Source: Kutzneria sp. 744
GTDB taxonomy: Bacteria > Actinomycetota > Actinomycetes > Mycobacteriales > Pseudonocardiaceae
DNA length: 64,000 nt
Assembly (NCBI RefSeq): GCF_000568255.1
Contig: NZ_KK037166.1
Location: 8,892,740 to 8,956,739 of the forward strand
Reading direction: 5' to 3'
In this document: positions 35,797 to 43,647 of the stretch, one piece after another
How the letters are laid out: the number at the start of each line of letters is the position of its first letter
Position numbering within the stretch: the first letter of the stretch is position 1
The notes under the pieces: model-generated
What the model saw: only the letters and a program-made list of their open reading frames with translations
What the model was told of the DNA's origin: nothing
The model's database searches: none
Position numbers and translations under genes: made by a program

Positions 35797-38073
35797 GTGC
35801 TGGACTCGGCGACGCCGCGACGGATCCTGATCCTGTCCGCCGACATGGGCGAGGGCCACAACGCCACCGGCCGTGCGCTGCGCGCGGCCGCGGGTCGGCT
35901 GTGGCCCGATGCGGCCACGCACTGGCTGGACACGCTGGATGTGATGGGCCGCGGCGTCGGGCCCGCCTTCCGGCGGATCTACGTCACCAACGTGGAGCGA
36001 ACGCCCTGGCTGTACGAGTTCTTCTACGACTCGGTGTGGCGCTACCGGTGGTTCGCGCGGGCGTCCAAGCGCTTCGTCGGCGAATGGGCCGGACGGCGGC
36101 TGGCCGCCAAGATCGACCAGATCCAGCCCGATCTCATCCTGTCCACGTATCCGCTGGGCACGGCCGGCCTGGACTGGCTGCGCCGGCACCGCGGGCTGGA
36201 GACGCCGATCGGCGCGTGGGTGTCCGACTTCGCGCCGCACCCGTTCTGGGTCTACCAGGGCATCGACCTCAACCTGGTGATGCACGAGGTGGCCGTGCCG
36301 GTGGCCGCGCGCAGCGCGCCCGGCGCGACGGTGGCGATCTCCGCGCCGACCGCCGACGAGGTCTTCCACCCTGGTGACCGCAGTGCCGCGCGGGCCGAGC
36401 TGGAGCTGCCCCAGGACCGCTTCGTGTCGCTGGTGGCCTGCGGCTCGCTCGGCTTCGGACGGTCCGAGGACACCGTGAAGGAACTGCTTGAGGGCACCCC
36501 GGACGGCATGGTGGTGGTGGTCTGCGGTCGCAACGAGCGGCTGCGCGCCAGAATTCGCGCTGCCATCGGCGACGACCCCCGGGTGCGGGTGCTCGGCTGG
36601 ACCGACCGGATGGCGACGCTGATGGTGGCGTCCGATGTCGTGGTGACCAATGCCGGCGGCGCCACCTCGCTGGAGGCGCTCGCGGTCGGCCGCCCGGTGC
36701 TGATGCACCGTCCGATCGCGGCCCACGGGCGGGCCAACGCGAAGTTGATGGAGGACGCCGGGATCGCCGTGGTGTGCGAGCGGGACGGCGAGCTGGCCGC
36801 GGCCGTGCGTGATCTTCCGCGATTGGCGCAGATGGAGCGATTGGCGCTCAAACAGGCCGACGAGCGGCTGGTGGAAGAGGGGCTGCTGGCCCTGAACTCG
36901 GCGCGGCCGGAGCGGCTCGGGCGGGTGCTGTCGGCCGAGGACTCGTTGTTCGTGCACATCGCGTCGCCGCGTGTGCCGCAGCATGTCGGTGCGGTGCTGG
37001 AGATGTCGGCCGAGGTCACGGTGGCCGACGTGGCCGGCATGTTGGACGCGATGCACGGCGTGCGCGGGCACGTCGACCCCGGCTCGTGGCTGCGGCGGCC
37101 GCGGTGGGAGCAGGACGAGTCCGTGGACACCAAGGCCTTGGTGTCCGAAGTGGACGTTCCGTTGCCGGAGGCCGTCGACTACTTCTACGCCCAGCCGTTG
37201 CCGCGCGGGGCGACCGCCGCGGCGCTGATCGTGCGTGGACCTTCGCCGGCTGTGTTGTTCAAGCTGCATCACGCCCTCGGTGACGGCGTCGCCGTGCTGC
37301 GTGGTCTGCTGACCGGCACCGACGGCAAGGGCCGGGCCTGGACCAATCCGGTCGGGCATCAGGTCAGCCACAAGCTGCCACGGCTGCGGTTCAGCGGCCT
37401 GAAGGCGTTGGCACGGGCCGGATCCGTGCCTCCCGGTCAGAAGTTCGGGGCCACCCGTCGGCACGGCCTGGCCAAGCTGCCCGGGCCCGAGGTTCGCGCC
37501 ACCGCCCGTGCCCTCGGCGCGACGCCGACGGAGCTGTTGATCGCCATGTTCGCCCTTGCGTACCAAGGCGATCGGCTCCGGGTGATGGTGCCGTGGTCGC
37601 TGCGCGGGACCGACACCCTGCGCGCCGCCGGCAACTGGACCGGTGCCGTGTCCGTCGACCTGCCCGTGCAGGAGACGGATCCCTTGCGGTGCCTGGAATT
37701 GGTTCGTGACGCCTTGCGGGCCGGGGTCGAGTCCGGCGCGCCCGAGGCCGCGAACTTCGTCGTGCGCCTCATCGGTCTGCTGCCGGCCCCCGCGCACCGC
37801 CTGTTGGCTCGGCTCGTGTACCAGTCGCGGTGGTTCGGCGCCATCGCCTCAGTGATACCCGGGCCGCGGTGGAAGGTTTCGTTGGGCGGTGCGGAGATCG
37901 AGGCCGCCTACGCGGTGCTCCCGCTCGCCGAGGGCGTCCCCATCGCGTGGGGCGCGTTGACCTGGGGACGATATGTGACTGTCTGCGTCACCGGTGGCGG
38001 GTCGACCGACGGCACGCCACTGGCCGCCCGGATGGTCGACGCGCTGAGGGAGTTCTCAGGCAGGACACCATGA
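35797..38073 (+). CDS. Fusion of MGDG-synthase/MurG-like glycosyltransferase and WS/DGAT acyltransferase
   Basis: A 758-residue two-domain protein. Residues 1-370 form a GT28/GT-B glycosyltransferase of the diacylglycerol glucosyl/galactosyltransferase type: LSADMGEGHNATG (residues 14-26), LILSTYPLG, VSDFAPHPFWV, CGSLGFGRSED and the donor-site VVTNAGGATSLEA near residue 285. Residues ~375-758 form a wax ester synthase/DGAT-like acyltransferase with the catalytic HHALGDG at 491-497, VMVPWSLR, GNWTG and SVIPGP. Together they suggest one protein that glycosylates a lipid and acylates it or a related glyceride. GTG 35797 starts the conserved sequence; the frame opens 23 codons earlier. It overlaps the next gene by 4 bp. 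Confidence 0.85.
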   Translation: MLDSATPRRILILSADMGEGHNATGRALRAAAGRLWPDAATHWLDTLDVMGRGVGPAFRRIYVTNVERTPWLYEFFYDSVWRYRWFARASKRFVGEWAGRRLAAKIDQIQPDLILSTYPLGTAGLDWLRRHRGLETPIGAWVSDFAPHPFWVYQGIDLNLVMHEVAVPVAARSAPGATVAISAPTADEVFHPGDRSAARAELELPQDRFVSLVACGSLGFGRSEDTVKELLEGTPDGMVVVVCGRNERLRARIRAAIGDDPRVRVLGWTDRMATLMVASDVVVTNAGGATSLEALAVGRPVLMHRPIAAHGRANAKLMEDAGIAVVCERDGELAAAVRDLPRLAQMERLALKQADERLVEEGLLALNSARPERLGRVLSAEDSLFVHIASPRVPQHVGAVLEMSAEVTVADVAGMLDAMHGVRGHVDPGSWLRRPRWEQDESVDTKALVSEVDVPLPEAVDYFYAQPLPRGATAAALIVRGPSPAVLFKLHHALGDGVAVLRGLLTGTDGKGRAWTNPVGHQVSHKLPRLRFSGLKALARAGSVPPGQKFGATRRHGLAKLPGPEVRATARALGATPTELLIAMFALAYQGDRLRVMVPWSLRGTDTLRAAGNWTGAVSVDLPVQETDPLRCLELVRDALRAGVESGAPEAANFVVRLIGLLPAPAHRLLARLVYQSRWFGAIASVIPGPRWKVSLGGAEIEAAYAVLPLAEGVPIAWGALTWGRYVTVCVTGGGSTDGTPLAARMVDALREFSGRTP

Positions 38074-38933
38074 ATCTGCTCATCGCCGTGCCCGCCGCCG
38101 TGGCCGGCGCCGCCTTCTTCGGCCTCACCAGCGCGTTGCAGCACCGGGCCACCCAGCAGGTGCGCCGGCGCGACGCGCTGCAGCCCGGCCTCCTCGTCGA
38201 CCTCGCCCAGCAGCGGGTGTGGTTGCTTTCCTTGGTGGCCAACGCCTTCGGTGTGATCCTCCAGTGGGTCGCCCTGACCACCGGCCCCCTGGTGCTGGTC
38301 CAGCCCCTGCTGGTCACCGGCCTGTTGTTCGGCGTGCTGTTCTCCGGCTCCTTCGACCGCATCGTCCTGCTCGGCGCCGGCCTCTGCGTCGCCGGCCTCG
38401 CCGCGTTCCTTCTGGTCGCCCAGCCCACCGGCGACAGCCAGGAGATGACCCTCGGCGCCGTGCTGCCGTTGGCCATCGGCCTGGCCGTCCTGCTGGCCAT
38501 CTGCCTCGCCGTCGCCGCCCGCCGCCCCGGCAACACCCGCGCCATCGCCCTCGCCGTCGCCGCCGGCGTGCTCTACGGCGTCAGCGCCGGCCTGGCCAAG
38601 CTCGCCGCCGAGGAGCTTTCCCAGGGCATCCTGGTCATGCTCACCCACTGGCCCATCTACGCCGTCGCCGTCTGTGGCCCCATCGGCTTCCTGTTGAGCC
38701 AGAACGCTTTCCAGGCCGAACGGGCCCTCGCCCCGGCCCTCGCCGTGATCACCATCCTCGACCCCCTGGTCGGCATCGGCATCGGCATCATGTGGCTCGA
38801 CGAGTCCCTCCGCACCGGCGCCGGCCCCATCATCGGCCAGATCCTCGCCCTCGCCGTCCTCTCCGGCGGCGTCTTCGTCCTCAGCCGCCGCGCCCCCCAG
38901 GCCGCCGCCAAGGAAGCCGAACACCAGCGTTGA
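38070..38933 (+). CDS. DMT-family multidrug/lipid transporter-like protein
   Basis: A 287-residue integral membrane protein with nine or ten helices, of the drug/metabolite transporter superfamily (NIPA/DUF-type seen in actinobacteria). It opens LIAVPAAVAGAAFFGLTSAL, has a QWVALTTGPLVLVQPLLVTG helix and closes with an SRRAPQAAAKEAEHQR tail. The ATG overlaps the fusion-gene stop (ATGA), so it is coupled to it and may export or flip its lipid product. That link is inference from the overlap. Confidence 0.8.
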   Translation: MNLLIAVPAAVAGAAFFGLTSALQHRATQQVRRRDALQPGLLVDLAQQRVWLLSLVANAFGVILQWVALTTGPLVLVQPLLVTGLLFGVLFSGSFDRIVLLGAGLCVAGLAAFLLVAQPTGDSQEMTLGAVLPLAIGLAVLLAICLAVAARRPGNTRAIALAVAAGVLYGVSAGLAKLAAEELSQGILVMLTHWPIYAVAVCGPIGFLLSQNAFQAERALAPALAVITILDPLVGIGIGIMWLDESLRTGAGPIIGQILALAVLSGGVFVLSRRAPQAAAKEAEHQR

Positions 38934-38990
38934 CTCACTACGTGTTGGCGGCCGCGTGCCTCCCCTGACCCGCTTCGCTTTGGAGGTAGT

Positions 38991-39695
38991 TTGCCTTCCG
39001 TGACCGGCATGCGGGCCCTCGTCACCGGCGCGTCCTCCGGCATCGGCGCCGTCACCGCCGACGTGCTCGCCGCCAAGGGCGCCACCGTGTTGCGCACCGG
39101 CCGCACCATCACCGGCCCCTCCTCCTTCGCCTGCGACCTGGCCACCGGCGTCTCCGACCTGGCCTCCTGGGCCGGCGACATCGACCTGCTCGTCCTCAAC
39201 GCCGGCATCGGCCACGCCGGCCCCTTCGCCGAGATGGAGCCCGGCAAGATCGCCGAACTCTTCGCCGTGAACGTGGTGGCACAGCTGGAGTTGGCCCGCG
39301 CCCTGCTCCCCGGCATGATCGCCCGCGGCCGTGGACACCTCGTGCTCGTGTCCTCCATCGCCGGCGCCATGGGCGTCGCCGACGAGGCCGTCTACTCCGC
39401 CACCAAGGCCGCCCTCCGCGCCTTCGCCGACGCCCTCCGCCTCGAAGTCCCCGCCATCGGCGTCACCGTCGTCCACCCCGGCGTCATCGACACCCCTTTC
39501 TTCGACCGCCGCGGCACTCCCTACACCCGCCGCCGCCCCCGCCCCATCCCCGCCGTCTCCGTCGCCGAGGCCCTCGTCGCCGCCGTCGAACACCACCGCG
39601 CCGAGATCTTCGTCCCCTCCTGGCTCCGCTTCCCCGCCCGCATCAACGGCGCCCTCCCCGCCCTCGTCCGCGTCTTCCAACGCCGTTTCGGCTGA
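38991..39695 (+). CDS. Short-chain dehydrogenase/reductase
   Basis: A 234-residue SDR. Cofactor motif VTGASSGIG, ACDLA for the adenine end, LVLNAGIGHAG, catalytic Ser in LVSSIAG and Tyr/Lys in YSATKAALR. The TTG start at 38991 is set by a GGAGG 4 bp upstream; GTG 39000 is in frame but too far. After the catalytic site the codons become extremely C-ending, which makes long false frames on the other strand. Substrate unknown; the nearby lipid genes make a lipid or polyketide-type substrate possible. Confidence 0.85.
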   Translation: MPSVTGMRALVTGASSGIGAVTADVLAAKGATVLRTGRTITGPSSFACDLATGVSDLASWAGDIDLLVLNAGIGHAGPFAEMEPGKIAELFAVNVVAQLELARALLPGMIARGRGHLVLVSSIAGAMGVADEAVYSATKAALRAFADALRLEVPAIGVTVVHPGVIDTPFFDRRGTPYTRRRPRPIPAVSVAEALVAAVEHHRAEIFVPSWLRFPARINGALPALVRVFQRRFG

Positions 39696-39823
39696 TTGTC
39701 CGAATTCGCCGCCGATTGCGCTGTTCGGCCCCTTCCCGAAGGTCACGCCCCTCCGGCACCCTCTCCTCTGACTTGCGCCGATTCCGTGCGCAGGGGGGAC
39801 CTTCGACGTTTGGAGTGAGGCAC

Positions 39824-40222
39824 ATGCCCGCGCGCGTCCGCCGTTCGACCGGCACCTACACGTCCGTCGCCAGATTGGTGTTGCGGAAGACGAAGCCGGA
39901 ACTCGACCTCGAGAATTACCGCAACGGCGCCGGCTTCAAGGTGATCACAATGCTGAAGCGCGTCGAGGACGTCAGCAATTCCCTGGTGCTCTCGCGTGGA
40001 CTGCTGAACCTGGTCCCGGGCCAGCCGATCACCTGGAAGAGCCGCACCGGCGTCACCCCGTTGACCGGCCCCTTCACCCTCGATCCGAGCGGCGGCAGAA
40101 TCCCCTTCAGTGGTGGCTTCATCAAATGCCTGTTGTCCACCAGGGAGAACAATTACGAGCTGGGCGTGCCGGAGCTCGACCTCCCCCTGGTTTGCCTGGG
40201 CCTGGGCATCGAAGCGGAGTAG
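39824..40222 (+). CDS. Hypothetical protein, first gene of the accessory island
   Basis: A 132-residue soluble protein with a basic N-terminus (MPARVRRSTGTYTSVARLVL), then RKTKPELDLENYRNGAGFKV and a beta-rich remainder with the hydrophobic end LPLVCLGLGIEAE. No signal peptide and no family I know. ATG 39824 follows TGGAGTGAGG. Its upstream region shares GTTCGGCCCC, GGTCACG and CGCAGGGGGGA blocks with that of the secreted LamG gene at 40468, so the two may be co-regulated. A strong terminator follows. Confidence 0.65.
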   Translation: MPARVRRSTGTYTSVARLVLRKTKPELDLENYRNGAGFKVITMLKRVEDVSNSLVLSRGLLNLVPGQPITWKSRTGVTPLTGPFTLDPSGGRIPFSGGFIKCLLSTRENNYELGVPELDLPLVCLGLGIEAE

Positions 40223-40303
40223 ACCGCGGTCACCCGCATCACGGCACATCCACGCGGCGTCATCGTGAACGGTCGCTCACGGCAGTCCCTGGATATCCGT
40301 TTT

Positions 40304-40331
40304 CGGACGGCGGCTAGCCAGCCGCCGTCCG
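40304..40331 (+). terminator. Strong stem-loop terminator
   Basis: CGGACGGCGGCT (40304-40315) pairs perfectly with its complement (40320-40331) around a 4-base loop, followed by TTTGTCTT. It separates the 39824 gene from the LamG gene; the promoter of the latter must lie in the 135 bases after it. Confidence 0.8.
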
Positions 40332-40467
40332 ATTTGTCTTATGTGACACAGCGTGATGTGGCATTGCCCTGTTCGGCCCCTTTCTGTGGTCACGGTCTTG
40401 CGGCAGGCTCACGGAGGCTTTACGCGACGGTCATGGGTCGGCCGTCCTGATGCGCAGGGGGGAACCT

Positions 40468-42135
40468 GTGAGCAGCTTTGTGTTGTCGCGCGCCCGTCGT
40501 TCCAGACTTGGCGCCGCGCTCGGCGTCCTGGCGATCGGCTTGTCGCTGACGAGTCTGATGATCACGGCGCCGGCCGCGGCCGCCGCTCCCGCTGTGCCGG
40601 ACGCCGTCGCCGATCCGGCCACCGCCCTGAAACTGGCCCACCAGGCCAACAAGCAGATCCTTGTGACGTCGCAGACCACCGACGCGTCCGAGACCGTGGC
40701 GAATCCCGATGGCTCGTGGACCCTCACCGCCCACTCCGAACCGGTTCGGATGCAACAGAACGGCGCCTGGGTCCCGCTCGACGCCACACTGGTGCAGCGG
40801 CCCGACGGCGCCATCGCGCCGAAGGCGCTCCCACTCGACGTCGTGCTCAACCCGGGCGGCGCTGGATCGGCGAGCAAGCCGATCGTGCGAGTCGGCCTCG
40901 GTGACAAGCAGGCGGGCCTGACATGGCCCGCGGACCTCCCCACACCGCAGGTGTCCGGGGACACCGCCACCTACGCCGACGTGTATCCCGGCGTCGACCT
41001 GCGAGTGCAGGTCACAACTCGTGGCTACAACGAGAACCTCGTAGTCAAGACCGCCGCAGCCGCACAGTCGTCCGCCTTGGCCGGCGTCACCTTCGGGCTG
41101 TTCACGAGGAACACAACGGTGTCCGTGAACGACGGTGGCCTGACGGTGAAGGACAACGTCGGCAACGTGCTGTTCAGCGGCGACGCGTCGAGCATGTGGG
41201 ACTCCAGCGGCGCAGGCACCGAGGCCGAGAAGAATCTGGGGCTCGGCGGTGGCAACCGGCACGCGAAGATGGCTGTGACCGCTACGGCGAACGCGGTGAC
41301 CGTCGTGCCGGACCGGGCTTTTCTGGCCAACCCCAGCACGAGGTTCCCGGTGGTACTCGACCCGGAAACCTCCTGCGACAGCTGCGTCGCGCAGGCACAT
41401 GTCGTCGTGCAGTCCGGCTACCCGGGACAGAAGAACTACAACCAGACCGCCCAGGATCTGTCGAACCTCAAAGCCGGCTTTGAAAGCGATGACATAGCGG
41501 CGGTCTCGAGGTCGTACTTCGAGGTGAACACCAGCCAGTTGGCCGGCGCCGTCATCCACAGCGCGGTGGTGAACACGACGTTGCTGCACAGCGCGGTGTG
41601 CTCGGTCACGGACAACGACGCGACGGGACTCTGGCTGTCCGGAGCCATCTCGCCGGAAACCTCCTGGGCACCTACGGCCACCTCGGCCGGGCAACCGGGA
41701 CTGGTGCTGGGCATTTCCACCAGCAACGTGACGAACTGCCACAATGCACCGAACGTTCCGATGCCGTTCGACGCGAAGGCCGCCGCGAACTATGCGGTGT
41801 CGCACGGCGTCACGACGTCGACCTTCATGCTGGGGTCGACCGCGGACGTGGATCATGGGCAACAGGATGCTGCCAGCTGGCGGCGGTTCGCGCTGAATCC
41901 CATCCTCCAGGTGAGCTACGACAAGCCGCCGAACACGCCGACCAACCTGGCGATGGAGGGCGGCGTGGTGCCCTGCGTCCAGGGCGCCGGGAGGCCGTGG
42001 ATCGCCAATCCCACCCCCGAACTCCAGGGCGTGCTGACCGACCCCGACGGCGGCAACGTGCAGGGCTTCTTCGGTTTGGACCAGGGGACCGCCGGCAACG
42101 TCGTGCCGAACACCCTCTTTGCCAGGATCGTGTGA
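40468..42135 (+). pseudogene. Secreted LamG protein, N-terminal part (split by IS3 element)
   Basis: 555 codons from GTG 40468 (GGGGGGAA ribosome site). The start is a Tat/Sec-like signal peptide (SRARRSRLG, a hydrophobic core, then APAAAAAP). A beta-rich domain follows, with PDGSWTLTAHSEPVRMQQNG and VYPGVDLRVQVTTRGYNENL, of the type found ahead of DNRLRE/LamG repeats in actinomycete surface proteins next to RHS toxins. The frame runs to the exact left end of the IS at 42132 and stops 3 bases later. The missing C-terminal two thirds continue at 43648. As it stands it would give a truncated secreted protein. Confidence 0.85.
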
Positions 42136-42190
42136 GACACCCCGTGTGAGCACGAGGGGTTCCTGACCAAGGGCGGGATCGGAGATCCTT

Positions 42191-42628
42191 GTGCCCGTGT
42201 CCACCCCCGCTGACGACCAGCCCACCCGCTCGACCCCGCCGGCCGACCCCGCACCGCGACCCACACGGCGGGCGTTCACCCCCGAGTACAAGCTGGCGAT
42301 CGTCACCGAGTACGAGAACGCCCCCAACGGCGAGAAAGGCGCGATCCTCCGCAGGGAAGGCCTGTACTCCTCCCACGTCATCGAATGGACACGAGCCCGC
42401 GACGCCGGCGCCCTGACCACCGGACCCACAGACCCCGCCGCCCCTGCCCGGCGCCCCAAGAAGACAGCCGAGCAGATCGAGCTGGACAAACTCCGCCGCC
42501 GCAACGCACAACTGGAAGCCGACCTCACCAAGACCCGACTCGCGCTGGACATCATGGGAAAAGCACACGCACTCTTGGAAGAACTCTCCGAGAGTGCGGA
42601 CACCGACGAGCCGCCGACGACATCATGA
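42191..42628 (+). CDS. IS3-family OrfA (transposase helix-turn-helix subunit)
   Basis: A 145-residue OrfA starting at GTG 42191. The helix-turn-helix RRAFTPEYKLAIVTEYEN, then GEKGAILRREGLYSSHVIEW, is followed by a leucine-zipper-like coiled coil (EQIELDKLRRRNAQLEADLT, ALDIMGKAHALLEEL). It binds the IS ends. Its stop overlaps the orfB ATG by 4 bp; frameshifting to make OrfAB is known for this family and possible here. Confidence 0.9.
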   Translation: MPVSTPADDQPTRSTPPADPAPRPTRRAFTPEYKLAIVTEYENAPNGEKGAILRREGLYSSHVIEWTRARDAGALTTGPTDPAAPARRPKKTAEQIELDKLRRRNAQLEADLTKTRLALDIMGKAHALLEELSESADTDEPPTTS

Positions 42629-43632
42629 CGACCGCGTTCACCGAGCTGCGCGACGCCCATACCTCGGTGCAGAAAGCCTGCGCGCTGACCGGCATTCCCC
42701 GCGCCACCCACTATCGACGCGCCAGCCCGACAGGCCCGATGCACGGCCCATGGCTGCCCCGCACCCCACCGCCGGCGGCCTTGGCCGACGCCGAGCGGGC
42801 GGCCGTGCTCGCCCTGCTGACCAGCCCCGCCTACCGGGACCTGGCCATCCCCCAGGTCTGGGCCCGCGAGCTGGACGAAGGCCGCTACCACTGCTCGATC
42901 TCCACCATGTACCGGATCGCCCGCGCCGCCAGGCAGGTGTCCGAACGCCGCCGGCACGCCACCCACCCGCCCCGGGTCCGCCCGGAGCTGGTCGCCCGCG
43001 GCCCCAGCGAGGTGTGGTCCTGGGACATCACCGCGCTGAAAGGGCCCGCGAAGGGGATCTGGTACAAGTGCTACGTCATCCTGGACATCTTCTCCCGGTA
43101 CGTCACCGGTTGGCTGGTCGCCGCGGCCGAGGACGCGGTCGTGGCCAAGGACTTCCTCGCCGACGCGGTGCGCCGTAACGGCTGCGAGCCACACACGATC
43201 CACGCCGACCGCGGCGGGGCGATGGTGTCCAAGCCGGTGTCCGAACTCCTGGTGGACCTGGGTGTCCTGCGGTCTCACTCCCGGCCGCGCACCTCGAACG
43301 ACAACCCGTACTCCGAAGCGCAGTTCAAGACGATGAAGTACGTGCCGGACTTTCCCGACCGGTTCGGGTCACTGGCCGACGCCCGCGCGTTCTGCGAGGG
43401 TTTCTTCCTGGCCTACAACCATGAGCACCGGCATTCCGGAATCGGGATGCACACCCCGGCCTCGGTCCACTTCGGGACCGCGCAGCAGATCCGTGTCCAG
43501 CGGCAGGCCACGCTCAACCGGGCCTACGCCGCGCACCCTGAGCGCTTCGCCCGCCGGCCCCGCCCGCCCGTGCTGCCGGAGGTGGCCTGGATCAACCAGC
43601 CCGTCCACCAACAGTCGCAACCAGCCTCGTAG
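42625..43632 (+). CDS. IS3-family OrfB (DDE integrase-type transposase)
   Basis: A 335-residue OrfB. An N-terminal HTH_21 region (VQKACALTGIPRATHYRR) precedes the RNase-H-like core with catalytic Asp in WSWDITALKG, Asp in HADRGGAM and Glu in NPYSEAQFKTMK, then the YNHEHRHSGIGMHTPA signature. The family sequence looks intact. ATG 42625 overlaps orfA. Confidence 0.9.
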   Translation: MTTAFTELRDAHTSVQKACALTGIPRATHYRRASPTGPMHGPWLPRTPPPAALADAERAAVLALLTSPAYRDLAIPQVWARELDEGRYHCSISTMYRIARAARQVSERRRHATHPPRVRPELVARGPSEVWSWDITALKGPAKGIWYKCYVILDIFSRYVTGWLVAAAEDAVVAKDFLADAVRRNGCEPHTIHADRGGAMVSKPVSELLVDLGVLRSHSRPRTSNDNPYSEAQFKTMKYVPDFPDRFGSLADARAFCEGFFLAYNHEHRHSGIGMHTPASVHFGTAQQIRVQRQATLNRAYAAHPERFARRPRPPVLPEVAWINQPVHQQSQPAS

Positions 43633-43647
43633 GCCACAACAGTCTCA

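Larger units (their letters stand above)
42133..43647 (+). mobile_element. IS3-family insertion sequence
   Basis: About 1,515 bp with imperfect terminal inverted repeats: the left end begins TGAGACACCCCGTG and the right end, on the other strand, TGAGACTGTTGTGG, with ACGAGG matching again further in. It carries the usual orfA and orfB. I see no target duplication at these ends, and cutting at them leaves the LamG frame off by one base, so either the ends are slightly different or the site has been altered since insertion. Confidence 0.85.

Noticed and set aside
37908..39746. A 612-codon Gly/Glu/Asp-rich minus-strand frame
   Set aside because: Its low-complexity composition mirrors the C-ending codons of three well-supported plus-strand genes.
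40420..43278. A 952-codon minus-strand open frame
   Set aside because: It runs antisense through the LamG gene and into the IS, crossing an insertion boundary; it has no family match and is a shadow of high-GC coding on the plus strand.
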